From: Aurantibrevibacter sp041749595
GTDB lineage: Bacteria > Bacteroidota > Bacteroidia > Flavobacteriales > Flavobacteriaceae
NCBI GenBank assembly: GCA_041749595.1
Contig: JBGTBA010000122.1
Location: forward strand, 1-51,284
Length of the DNA stretch: 51,284 bases
Direction: 5' to 3'
The notes beneath the pieces were generated by a model. The model was not told the DNA's origin. It saw nothing but the letters and a program-made list of their open reading frames with translations, and did not search any database. This document shows, in pieces, positions 42,994-51,145 of this stretch; within the stretch, counting starts at the first letter, position 1; every line of letters starts with the position of its first letter. Position numbers and translations under genes: made by a program.

Positions 42994-43664
42994 AAAAACA
43001 ACTAACAGCCTTTATACTTGCGAGTTATACTACACTTACGTTTTCCCAGAAGAGCGATGTGGGTAATTGGTTTATGTATTTTGGAGATCAAAAAATAAGC
43101 AAAAATTGGAATTTGCATAATGAAATACAATACCGCAATTATAATTTTGCGGGTGATTTGAATCAACTGCTTTTAAGAACCGGTATTGGCTATGACCTTA
43201 CCGAAGACAACAATAATTTGTTGATAGGCTATGGATTTATAAACACGGAAAGAATTGCGCCAAATTCTGACCAACAAATTAGCTCAGATGAACATCGCAT
43301 CTTCCAACAGTTTATTACCAAGCAAAATTTTGGCAGGGTTTACATTCAACATCGATACAGAATAGAAGAACGATTTTTGCCCAACGATTTTCAAATGAGG
43401 TTCAGATATTTTTTAAAAGTCAACATCCCACTGAACAAAAAAAAGATGCAAAAAGATGCCATTTATTTATCGACATACAACGAGATTTTTATAAACACCG
43501 AAGACCCGATATTTGACCGAAATCGTCTTTATGCTGCTTTCGGATATGTCATTAATAAAAACCTAAAAGTTGAGGCGGGTTTTATGGCCCAAACATTAGA
43601 GAACAATAACAGGAATCAATTTCAAATAGCATTTTTCAACAACATTCCTCTATATAACAATTAA
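42990..43664 (+). CDS. DUF2490-family secreted/outer-membrane protein
   Basis: 224 residues whose ATG overlaps the TerC stop (ATGA). A signal peptide (MKKQLTAFILASYTTLTFSQ) is followed by the DUF2490 beta pattern: VGNWFMYFGDQKISKNWNLH, EIQYRNYNFAGDLNQLLLRT, RVYIQHRYRIEERFLPNDFQ and MRFRYFLKVNIPLN. It is probably a small outer-membrane barrel. It is regularly found next to carbonic anhydrase and SulP genes in Bacteroidota, as here; function unknown. Confidence 0.85.
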   Translation: MKKQLTAFILASYTTLTFSQKSDVGNWFMYFGDQKISKNWNLHNEIQYRNYNFAGDLNQLLLRTGIGYDLTEDNNNLLIGYGFINTERIAPNSDQQISSDEHRIFQQFITKQNFGRVYIQHRYRIEERFLPNDFQMRFRYFLKVNIPLNKKKMQKDAIYLSTYNEIFINTEDPIFDRNRLYAAFGYVINKNLKVEAGFMAQTLENNNRNQFQIAFFNNIPLYNN

Positions 43665-43691
43665 TTTCATAACAATTAAAACTTTAAAAAA

Positions 43692-44321
43692 ATGCGCGTA
43701 CACACACAAGAAACCCAAGCAAGTTTAACCCCTGCAACAGCACTTCAGATTTTAAAAGAAGGCAATCAAAGATTTGTAAACAACCTAAAAGCCAATAGAA
43801 ATCTTTTGGAACAGGCAAATGAAACGTCGGACGGTCAATTTCCCTTTGCAGTAATACTAAGTTGTATTGACAGCCGAACTTCTGCCGAATTGATTTTTGA
43901 CCAAGGTTTAGGCGATATTTTTAGCGTAAGGATTGCTGGAAACATCATCAACGAAGATATTTTGGGCAGTATGGAATTTGCATGTAAAGTAGCTGGTTCA
44001 AAAATCATTGTCGTGTTGGGACACACAAAATGTGGAGCAGTAAAAGGTGCTTGCGACCACGTAGAAATGGGCAATTTAACTGCCTTGTTGAGCAAGATAC
44101 AACCCGCGGTTTTTGACGAAAAAACTGAAACGGCAAACCGCAGTTCAAGTAACCCTGACTTTGTGGAAAAAGTTGCAACCATAAACGCGAAGCGAACCGT
44201 ACAAGCAATTAAGGAACGAAGCCCCATTTTAAAAGAAATGATCGATAACGGGCAAATTGGGATTGTAGGAGGAACGCACGACATTACGAACGGTGAAGTT
44301 ACCTTTTTTGAAAACGAATAA
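43692..44321 (+). CDS. Beta-class carbonic anhydrase
   Basis: 209 residues. Zinc ligands Cys58 (LSCIDSR, with Asp60 and Arg62 as the catalytic dyad), His111 and Cys114 (GHTKCGAV) are all present. The N-terminus LTPATALQILKEGNQRFV is typical of the family. It hydrates CO2 to bicarbonate and would supply or consume the substrate of the SulP transporter at the start of the operon. Last gene of the island operon, 27 bases after DUF2490. Confidence 0.94.
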   Translation: MRVHTQETQASLTPATALQILKEGNQRFVNNLKANRNLLEQANETSDGQFPFAVILSCIDSRTSAELIFDQGLGDIFSVRIAGNIINEDILGSMEFACKVAGSKIIVVLGHTKCGAVKGACDHVEMGNLTALLSKIQPAVFDEKTETANRSSSNPDFVEKVATINAKRTVQAIKERSPILKEMIDNGQIGIVGGTHDITNGEVTFFENE

Positions 44322-44471
44322 AAACAGAAAATACGGAGTCCTGAAAAATAGCAATTCGGTATAGGTGGGACGGGCTTTACTTTTCAGTAATACTTATGTT
44401 AAACAAATAGTTACGCTTTTTATAGGCATTAGTGCCAAAAACATCCATTTGAACAGTGCCCAAAAACGCTT

Positions 44472-44545
44472 ATGGGCATGGACAAAATAGTTGGGAAGGA
44501 TTTGGGCATGGCCTACAAAGTTTAAAACGGATTTTGGAAAATAAT
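44472..44545 (+). pseudogene. Decayed second copy of the SRPBCC C-terminus
   Basis: ATG 44472 opens MGMDKIVGKDLG, matching MSMDKMVGKDFE near residue 152 of the intact SRPBCC protein. A one-base deletion near 44507-44510 then shifts the frame, after which GLQSLKRILE is read. A 26-base block (44516-44541) is identical to 39281-39306, and weaker similarity runs to about 44600. The 5' four-fifths of the gene is missing. The rest of the 44322-44705 gap has no gene. Confidence 0.75.
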
Positions 44546-44705
44546 CAGTTAGTTGGTGAAATTTTGTAGGTTGGTTTTAAATCCCATTGGTCGATATAAA
44601 TTGGCAAGATAATTAAAAGCCCGATTATTAATTTTAAACTGTTCAATTTCTGTATGGTATGCAACTTATTTTTTGCATTATTCACAACTTTACAATAATG
44701 ATGCA

Positions 44706-46397
44706 CTATTGTGCCAATTCCAACAATGCAATATCATACCCATTATCCAACAGAACTTTTCCATTTGCGACTTCTACAAAAGTTTCGGAATAGGTGTCAA
44801 ATAGTTTTGTTCCGTCTCCAAAGAATCCTTTGACCCAAAGATATTTCTTTCCCTTAGGCAGGTCCAGACCAACAACGACCTTGTCCTTAAATTCGCCATT
44901 TGTATAAAACCTGCTAAAAACATAAGGAGATTTGGCTAATCTCAAGTGAATTCCAGCACCTATGGACGGGTGGTCCCTTCTAAATTTCCCAAGCTTTTGC
45001 CAATGTTTTAAAATCTGCTTCTTTTCAGGAATGCTGTCCAACTCTTCCCAATTCATAAAGGAACGTAACGTGGCATCACCAGTTGCACCTTCTATGGTCA
45101 AATTTCTTGCGGTTTCGTCTCCATAATAAACTTGGGATGCCCCAGGGGTTAGCAACAATACATTTGCGGCATAATAGCTTTTTTTGCGTTCTTTATCAAA
45201 CGGGCTTCCATCATCATGGGAAGTAAGGTAATTGAGCACACTATACCCTTTTAATTGGTTTTGTAAGAGGTCATTGTATTTTTTAAAAATTGTCTCGTAA
45301 TTTTTTAGAGCATCTGCCTTTAATTCAAAATTGATAAGGCTTTTAAAACCGTGGTTAAAATAATCCACTTTTTTATCGCCAAAATCATAATCCCTTCCCC
45401 CGGAAATTCCATAGCCATAGACTTCCCCTACCATAAAAAACGGGGAATCATCCAGTACTTCCTCCGGATGTTTTTTCTTCCAGGTTTCAAACGCATAAGA
45501 GGCTTCTTTGGAGAGTTCAGACCAAGAATTTTCATTTACATGTTTTGCCGTATCCACCCTAAAACCATCGATCCCCAAATCATTTACATAATCCGTAAGC
45601 CATTTAATGATATAAAATCTAGGGGCTCTGGGGTATCCTGTGCGGTCAAAAAAAAGTTGAAGCTCGTCCAATTCATTGCTGAGCCGGCCTTCTTCCTTCC
45701 ATTTGGCAAGAAGGGGATCTGGTAGTTCCACGGCCTCATCTGCCTCTGTAAGGATATCGGGTAGGTTCTTGACTAAGTTACAGCCTGTTGTATTTCCATA
45801 GGTAGTAAAATCGCAGGTAGGTCCTTTTCTTACCCATTCTGATGGCCATCTGGGATCTTCTTCGGTAACAGGTCCGGTATGGTTAAGCACTACATCCATT
45901 AAGATACGGATACCGTTGTCATGGGCTGTCCTAACCAATCTTTCCAAATCCTTTTTCGTGCCGAAATTGGGATCCAATGCGGTCCAATCCTTTGCCCAAT
46001 AACCATGATACCCATATGTGTTTCCGGTACCTTCATCTGTGGAACCGTGTATTTGTTCCACAACAGGGGTAAACCATATTGCATTTATGCCCAAATCCGA
46101 AAAATAGCCTTGTTCTATTTTATGGGTGATCCCGGCAATGTCCCCGCCCATAAACCCCCTTAGAATTGCGGTAGAATCTACCCTATCGAAATTAAGGTCA
46201 TTTTCCTTATTGCTATTGTTAAAACGATCTGTCAACAAGAAATAGATGTTGGCCGATTCCCATGAAAATGGGATTTTTCTTTTTTGTTTAACAATAGTGC
46301 CGTTTACGGTAGGAGATTCCGCCTGTGGTTGTTTTTTATTGTCCTTGCAGGAAAAAAGAAGCGCAACAATTGCAATAGCAATCAGCAGTTTTTTCAT
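44706..46397 (-). CDS. GH13 alpha-amylase-family lipoprotein
   Basis: 563 residues with a lipoprotein signal (VALLFSCKDN, Cys17). The GH13 regions are all present: DVVLNH (residues 168-173), GFRVDTAKH with nucleophile Asp282, MVGEVYG with acid/base Glu325, and LTSHDD with transition-state Asp395. An N-terminal SANIYFLLTDRFNN and a GMGGD-like phrase (RGFMGGDIAGI) fit the periplasmic/outer-surface amylase-cyclomaltodextrinase group. It is probably anchored in the outer membrane, degrading alpha-glucan. Single gene, immediately outside the island. Confidence 0.9.
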   Translation of the reverse strand: MKKLLIAIAIVALLFSCKDNKKQPQAESPTVNGTIVKQKRKIPFSWESANIYFLLTDRFNNSNKENDLNFDRVDSTAILRGFMGGDIAGITHKIEQGYFSDLGINAIWFTPVVEQIHGSTDEGTGNTYGYHGYWAKDWTALDPNFGTKKDLERLVRTAHDNGIRILMDVVLNHTGPVTEEDPRWPSEWVRKGPTCDFTTYGNTTGCNLVKNLPDILTEADEAVELPDPLLAKWKEEGRLSNELDELQLFFDRTGYPRAPRFYIIKWLTDYVNDLGIDGFRVDTAKHVNENSWSELSKEASYAFETWKKKHPEEVLDDSPFFMVGEVYGYGISGGRDYDFGDKKVDYFNHGFKSLINFELKADALKNYETIFKKYNDLLQNQLKGYSVLNYLTSHDDGSPFDKERKKSYYAANVLLLTPGASQVYYGDETARNLTIEGATGDATLRSFMNWEELDSIPEKKQILKHWQKLGKFRRDHPSIGAGIHLRLAKSPYVFSRFYTNGEFKDKVVVGLDLPKGKKYLWVKGFFGDGTKLFDTYSETFVEVANGKVLLDNGYDIALLELAQ

Positions 46398-46446
46398 TTT
46401 TGATTCTTTGGGATAAAGCTATAAAATGATGGTGGAAATATAAAAT

Positions 46447-47217
46447 TTATTTTTTCCTGTTTAAGACCTTGAACTCTTCATAGCAACTACTTATAGCATC
46501 CAGTATCTGAAGGTCGTTTGCCGTGGTTATAAAGGATTTGGAATAGTTGCAGTTGCTTAAAATATCATCTATATCAACTTTTTCTACCTGAAGGAGTTCG
46601 GTAAGTGTTTCCCTGTCAAACTTTGACGCCAGGAGATTCCGTATCTCGTCATCTTCTTTCATTTGACGCAGCTTCCTCATTTGATTTGGATTTTTGCCAA
46701 AAAGATTCCTGAGAAGATCCGCCGGATTCAATATTGCCCCCAACACTTTTGTTACCGCACTTGGGTTTTTCGACCCTGCTTCATAACCAACGGACAATCC
46801 GGAGATACTGTATTGATAGGAATTGTTTATGGGAAGGTTTTTTACATCTATTTCCAAATAGCCGGTAAGCTGATAGGGCCTTACGATGACCTCTTCCAAT
46901 GCATAGGCCAATTCGGTCAAGGTTATTTTGGTGTCCTTAAATTTGAACATATCGTTCGTAACCCTGATCTTTTGCGATTTAAAGCCCAAAAAAGAGAAAT
47001 ATAACGTATCGTTTACTTCTGCATGGATATCGAATTCCCCTTTTTCATTGGTAATGGTGCCCAAAACTTTGTTGAGATTGATGACATGGACGCTTTCCAT
47101 AGGAACGTCTGTTTGGGCATTTACCACTATAGCACCTATTGTTTTTCCTTCTTTTTTTTCCTGTGCATGGCTAAAAAGTACAAACAGGAAAAGCATATGT
47201 GCTATATATTTTTTCAT
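46447..47217 (-). CDS. Secreted CarboxypepD_reg-like domain protein
   Basis: 256 residues with a signal peptide (HMLFLFVLFSHAQ). The N-terminal 90 residues are a carboxypeptidase-regulatory-like domain (IGAIVVNAQTDVPMESVHVI, TITNEKGEFDIHAEVNDTLY, FSFLGFKSQKIRV), ending in LEEVIVRPYQLTG. The rest is a helical segment without known motifs (NPNQMRKLRQMKEDDEIRNL). Domains like this precede TonB-dependent receptors, but no receptor barrel follows. It is 50 bases upstream of the amylase on minus, possibly co-transcribed. Confidence 0.8.
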   Translation of the reverse strand: MKKYIAHMLFLFVLFSHAQEKKEGKTIGAIVVNAQTDVPMESVHVINLNKVLGTITNEKGEFDIHAEVNDTLYFSFLGFKSQKIRVTNDMFKFKDTKITLTELAYALEEVIVRPYQLTGYLEIDVKNLPINNSYQYSISGLSVGYEAGSKNPSAVTKVLGAILNPADLLRNLFGKNPNQMRKLRQMKEDDEIRNLLASKFDRETLTELLQVEKVDIDDILSNCNYSKSFITTANDLQILDAISSCYEEFKVLNRKK

Positions 47218-47292
47218 TGATCCGATTTAACCGATAAACATACGAAACAAAGCAAAAAAAAGAACGGGGAACTTTTTTTAGTATACAATTAA

Positions 47293-49098
47293 CTAAAAGG
47301 AATCGCTCCTTCTTTTGGTTCTGCGTTTACCTGCTGTTTCGGAACCACTTCTAAAGGAACCGGAACCCCCCTCTCTTCTTTTTCCCTTATCCCTATCGCG
47401 ATGGCCGGTTCTTTCCCTTCCCCGGTTTCTGTCTCCGCCCCCGCCCCCTCCGCTTCTGCGTCCATCCCCGGGGTTTTTGGAGACTTCTACATTCACAAAT
47501 CTGCCATCTACCTTAAACTCGGTAAATGTTTTTAGGACCAATTCCGTAACCGATGCATCCGTATTGAAGAAAGAGAAACTTTCCTTAACATCTACCTTAT
47601 AAACATCGTCTTTTCCTAGGTCTACCGTATCCCTTAAAAAGTCCTTTAGGGACATCCAATCATACCCGTCTTTTTCTCCTACATTGATAAAATAGCGGAC
47701 AGAACCATCGGTAGGAATATCATTTTGATCTTCCCTACCTCTTCTTCTTTCCCCATTTTCAGATGCTTCAAACGAAGAATTATTCAGGTCTTTTGTGCGA
47801 TTGTAATAGTTGTAAAAACGGCTAAATTCTACCGAAATAATCTTTTTGATCAATTCTTCCCGGTCAATGCCCTGGAAAACGTCGTTTATGGCCGGTAAAT
47901 AGTTATCTATATCCTTGTTTATTCTGGTGTCTTTAATTTTACTGGCCAAATGATAGAGCTGTATTTCACAGATTTCCATCCCGGTCGGGATCTTTTTGGC
48001 CACAAAATCCTGCTTTATTTTAGCTTCGATGGATTTGATTTTCCGAATCTCACTTCGGGTAATGATAACCATGGAAATCCCTGATTTTCCTGCCCTTCCG
48101 GTACGTCCGCTTCGGTGGGTGTACGTTTCGATTTCGTCCGGCAATTGGTAGTTGATCACATGGGTAATGTCATCCACATCTATTCCCCTTGCTGCGACAT
48201 CCGTAGCCACTAACAGTTGCACTTGCTTTTTACGGAAAGCATTCATTACCAAATCTCTTTGGTTTTGGCTAAGGTCTCCGTGGAGTGCCCCCGCATTGTA
48301 GCCGTCTTCGATTAAACTTTCGGCTACTTTTTGGGTATCTCTTTTGGTCCTGCAAAATATTACGGAGAAAATATCCGGATTGGCATCCGCAAGTCTTTTA
48401 AGTACCGGATAACGATCCCTTCCACCGGCCACATAATACTCGTGCCGCACGGTGGAAACACCGGAATTTTTTACCCCAACGGTAATCTCCTGGGGATTGT
48501 GCATGAATTTTTTAGCGATGATGGAAACCTCTTTTGGCATGGTTGCGGAGAACAGCCAAGTCGATTTTTCCTCTGGGGTATTGGATAGGATATCCTGAAT
48601 ATCCTCATAGAAGCCCATATTGAGCATTTCATCGGCCTCATCGAGGATACAATAATCGATCTTTGAAATATCGACTAAACCACGGCCTATCATATCCTTC
48701 ATACGGCCGGGAGTGGCCACTATAATCTGTGCGCCTCTTTTTATTTGACGGGCCTGATCGGTTATGCTTGCGCCCCCATAGATGGCAACTACGTTAATTC
48801 CCTTCTCGTATTTGGAGTAAAGCTGTAACTCATTTGCGATCTGCATGCACAATTCCCGAGTAGGGGATAAAATAAGCCCTTGGGTGGTCCTGCTTTCGCT
48901 ATTTATTTTTTGGATAAGCGGGAAGCCGAAAGCGGCCGTTTTCCCGGTACCTGTTTGCGCTAGGGCAACCAAATCTATTTCGCTCCCCAATAGAAGGGGA
49001 ATGGTTTTTTCTTGAACTTCTGAAGGGGTTTCAAAACCTAAATCAGTAATAGCATCCAACAGGGATTGTTTCAATCCCAACTCTTCGAATTTTGTCAT
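47293..49098 (-). CDS. DEAD-box RNA helicase with DbpA-type RNA-binding domain
   Basis: 601 residues. Helicase motifs: ALAQTGTGKTAAF (I), PTRELCMQ (Ia), VATPGR (Ib), LDEADEMLNMG (DEAD), FSATMP (III), CRTKRDTQ (IV), VATDVAARGIDVDD (V) and HRSGRTGRAGKSG (VI). A DbpA RNA-binding domain spans about residues 475-555 (VRYFINVGEKDGYDWMSLKD), followed by a basic Gly/Arg-rich tail (NRGRERTGHRDRDKGKRREG). This layout matches DeaD/CshA-type helicases used in ribosome assembly and cold response. It is a single gene. Confidence 0.92.
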   Translation of the reverse strand: MTKFEELGLKQSLLDAITDLGFETPSEVQEKTIPLLLGSEIDLVALAQTGTGKTAAFGFPLIQKINSESRTTQGLILSPTRELCMQIANELQLYSKYEKGINVVAIYGGASITDQARQIKRGAQIIVATPGRMKDMIGRGLVDISKIDYCILDEADEMLNMGFYEDIQDILSNTPEEKSTWLFSATMPKEVSIIAKKFMHNPQEITVGVKNSGVSTVRHEYYVAGGRDRYPVLKRLADANPDIFSVIFCRTKRDTQKVAESLIEDGYNAGALHGDLSQNQRDLVMNAFRKKQVQLLVATDVAARGIDVDDITHVINYQLPDEIETYTHRSGRTGRAGKSGISMVIITRSEIRKIKSIEAKIKQDFVAKKIPTGMEICEIQLYHLASKIKDTRINKDIDNYLPAINDVFQGIDREELIKKIISVEFSRFYNYYNRTKDLNNSSFEASENGERRRGREDQNDIPTDGSVRYFINVGEKDGYDWMSLKDFLRDTVDLGKDDVYKVDVKESFSFFNTDASVTELVLKTFTEFKVDGRFVNVEVSKNPGDGRRSGGGGGGDRNRGRERTGHRDRDKGKRREGGSGSFRSGSETAGKRRTKRRSDSF

Positions 49099-49274
49099 AA
49101 TATGTTTTACTTAATCGCAAATATGTATGTTGCACAGAGCGATTTTTGTAATAACCTATTACACTCCCAGCAACACATGCTATACCAGCGGCGTTTATTT
49201 TAATCGGCAAAGGTACTGCTAATAATCGACATACCGTCAGATTTGGTAGATACTTTTTTGAGGGTTGAATTTGG

Positions 49275-49865
49275 TTAAAAAAATGGGCCTTGATTTTTTT
49301 GAAGATGGTCGATTAATTGCTCAATAGCCTTGCCCCTGTGGCCAATTTCATTTTTTTCAGACAACGAAAGTTCCGCAAATGTCTGTAGGTAGCCCATGGG
49401 TTTAAAAATGGGATCGTACCCAAAACCTGCCGAACCTTGTCTTTTTTTTGTTATTTCACCATGGACTATACCTTTGAACAAAATAGATTCCCCATTTAAA
49501 TTCAATGCTATTACGGTTTTGAAATGGGCGGCCCGCGACTCTTTATCCTTCATGGCTTTCAGTACTTTATCCATATTTTTATCCGCATTTTTATCTCCTC
49601 CTGCATATCGGGCAGAATATACACCCGGAGCCCCATTTAGCGCATCTATCAAAAGCCCGGTGTCATCGGAAAAACATGGAAGGTCATAATGTAGGGTAAC
49701 AAAATCGGCCTTACAAAGTGCGTTTTCTTCCAGGGTTTTTCCTGTTTCTGGTATTTCTTCCGTTAGTCCAATATCGTTCAACGAAAGCAATTCTATGTGC
49801 TGGGGCATCAATAGTTTTACTTCATTGAATTTATTTTGGTTGTGGGTTGCAAATATGAGTTTCAT
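49275..49865 (-). CDS. rdgB: Non-canonical purine NTP pyrophosphatase (RdgB/HAM1)
   Basis: 196 residues. N-terminal LIFATHNQNKFNEVKLLM, catalytic region CFSDDTGLLIDALNGAPGVY, SARYAGG, KRQGSAGFGYDPIFKPMGY and C-terminal ELSLSEKNEIGHRGKAIEQL. It hydrolyses ITP, XTP and dITP to keep them out of nucleic acids. Length and motifs are standard. It lies between the helicase and the divergent methyltransferase-like gene. Confidence 0.95.
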   Translation of the reverse strand: MKLIFATHNQNKFNEVKLLMPQHIELLSLNDIGLTEEIPETGKTLEENALCKADFVTLHYDLPCFSDDTGLLIDALNGAPGVYSARYAGGDKNADKNMDKVLKAMKDKESRAAHFKTVIALNLNGESILFKGIVHGEITKKRQGSAGFGYDPIFKPMGYLQTFAELSLSEKNEIGHRGKAIEQLIDHLQKNQGPFF

Positions 49866-49937
49866 TCAGGTAAGCTCTTTTATATTTTGACTTTAAGGCA
49901 TTTTAAAGAAGTATTCCATACACAGCACCAAATGTAG

Positions 49938-49945
49938 TAAATTTG
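49938..49945 (+). promoter_or_regulatory. Putative -7 box for the methyltransferase-like gene
   Basis: TAAATTTG matches TAnnTTTG exactly, 21 bases before ATG 49967. The expected -33 TTTG is not evident. Confidence 0.3.
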
Positions 49946-49966
49946 ATGTTTTGTAATTCTGAGGCT

Positions 49967-50419
49967 ATGAGGTTAAAGATACCACCTGTTTTAGTAATGC
50001 TGATTTTCGCACTATTAATGTACCTGCTGGCCACTTTTTTACCGGTTGGTTGTTTTGATTTTTTTGGACGAATCTTTTTTGTGTACCTATTTTTACTAGG
50101 GGCATTGGTGCTCGGTACCTCATCGGTTTTTAAATTTTATAACGCCAGAACCAGTGTAGATCCGGCCAAGCCTAACAAAGCTTCCCATTTGGTAACCCAA
50201 GGCATCTATCGCTATTCCAGAAACCCAATGTATCTGGCTTTATTGCTGGTATTAATTGTTTGGGGGCTTTGGCTTGGTAATGCGTTTAATGCATTAATTG
50301 CCGCAGGATTTGTATCGTACATGAACAAATTTCAAATTATTCCCGAAGAACAGGTTTTGATGGGACTTTTTGGTAAAGCATATCAAAAGTATCTCAACGA
50401 AGTCCGTCGCTGGTTTTAA
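49967..50419 (+). CDS. Isoprenylcysteine carboxyl methyltransferase-like membrane protein
   Basis: 150 residues from ATG 49967 (MRLKIPPVLVMLIFALLMYL); an upstream TTG lies inside the promoter. About four hydrophobic helices are followed by the conserved C-terminal region LVTQGIYRYSRNPMYLALLL and FQIIPEEQVLMGLFGKAYQK, ending YLNEVRRWF. The motifs R-x-P-x-Y and E-E are those of ICMT/PEMT-type membrane methyltransferases. The bacterial substrate is unknown. Confidence 0.82.
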   Translation: MRLKIPPVLVMLIFALLMYLLATFLPVGCFDFFGRIFFVYLFLLGALVLGTSSVFKFYNARTSVDPAKPNKASHLVTQGIYRYSRNPMYLALLLVLIVWGLWLGNAFNALIAAGFVSYMNKFQIIPEEQVLMGLFGKAYQKYLNEVRRWF

Positions 50420-50453
50420 AGTAGCTGCATCTGCGTATGGGGAGAATTAAAAA

Positions 50454-50528
50454 TATAAGCATTTAAACTTATATGCAATAATATTGGCGTTTTAGCTTAT
50501 AAATTACTATATTAGTGTTTTAGCTTAT
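50454..50528 (+). promoter_or_regulatory. Repeated operator-like boxes upstream of the SatD-family gene
   Basis: Inverted repeat TATAAG-CATTTAAA-CTTATA (50454-50473) is followed by two identical direct repeats GTTTTAGCTTAT at 50489-50500 and 50517-50528, 28 bases apart. All share the core GCTTAT/ATAAGC. The second copy ends 5 bases before the ATG, so a bound protein would block translation start or transcription. Likely an autoregulatory region for the HTH-containing SatD protein. Confidence 0.45.
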
Positions 50529-50533
50529 TAAAT

Positions 50534-51145
50534 ATGATCGCAATTATCACAGGGGATATTATAAATTCAGGGGCTTCCGAAGGATCTGAATGGATGCCTC
50601 TTTTGAAAAATTATCTATCAAAAATCGGAAAAGCACCCCAAGATTGGGAGATTTACAGAGGTGATGAATTTCAAATCAGGACTACACCGGAAAAAGCACT
50701 TCATGCCGTCATATATATTAAAGCCTTATTGAAATCAATGAAGGGAATGGATGTGCGCTTGGCCATTGGAATTGGTAAGGAAACCTTCAAGGGAAATAGC
50801 GTAAGCGAATCCAACGGCACGGCATACCAGTACTCCGGAAGGATGTTTGAAACCTTAAAAGAACATAAGATCAATTTAGCCCTTGCCTCGGGGAATAATG
50901 AATATGACCAAACACTGAACCTTATGTTAAAACTGGGATTGGACTTTATGGATGGCTGGACTAAAGTCTCTGCCGAAATTATAACGCTGGCTCTAGAAAA
51001 TCCGGAAGCTTCCCAACAAAAATTGGCCCTTAAACTCCGGATACGGCAATCCGCGATTAGTCAGCGGAAAAAAAGGGCACGATTGGATCTGGTTTTGGAA
51101 TTATTGGAGTATTATGCCCAAACCATTAAAAAGAGTAAGGCATGA
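50534..51145 (+). CDS. SatD-family protein with C-terminal HTH
   Basis: 203 residues. The N-terminal two-thirds matches the SatD family (MIAIITGDIINSG, WEIYRGDEFQIRTTPEKAL, DVRLAIGIGKETFKGNSVSE). The C-terminal 45 residues look like a sigma-70/HTH region (PEASQQKLALKLRIRQSAIS, QRKKRARLDLVLELLEYYAQ). The arrangement suggests a DNA-binding protein that recognises the GCTTAT boxes directly upstream of its own gene. The molecular role of SatD proteins is not settled. Confidence 0.8.
   Translation: MIAIITGDIINSGASEGSEWMPLLKNYLSKIGKAPQDWEIYRGDEFQIRTTPEKALHAVIYIKALLKSMKGMDVRLAIGIGKETFKGNSVSESNGTAYQYSGRMFETLKEHKINLALASGNNEYDQTLNLMLKLGLDFMDGWTKVSAEIITLALENPEASQQKLALKLRIRQSAISQRKKRARLDLVLELLEYYAQTIKKSKA

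Larger units (their letters stand above)
39236..44600 (+). other. Accessory island bracketed by two copies of the SRPBCC 3' end
   Basis: Seven ORFs (TetR, SulP, S74 protein, TerC, DUF2490, carbonic anhydrase and the right-hand SRPBCC remnant) lie between homologous sequences at 39236-39362 and 44472-44600. A 26-base block is identical (39281-39306 and 44516-44541). The six intact genes are ordered TetR on minus, then SulP to carbonic anhydrase on plus with overlaps or short gaps. Sample lines in the SulP and carbonic anhydrase genes appear to be about 30-38% GC, lower than in flanking genes counted by eye. No transposase or integrase is present. Confidence 0.6.

Noticed and set aside
43835..44284. 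149-residue minus-strand frame across the carbonic anhydrase gene
   Set aside because: Antisense shadow of a gene with intact zinc ligands.
39236..44600. Calling the island an IS element or integrative element
   Set aside because: No transposase, integrase, tRNA target or terminal inverted repeats are visible; only gene-fragment duplication at the borders.
47315..47602. Proline/leucine-rich plus-strand frame opposite the helicase tail
   Set aside because: Antisense of the Gly/Arg-rich C-terminus; its composition is the mirror of those codons.
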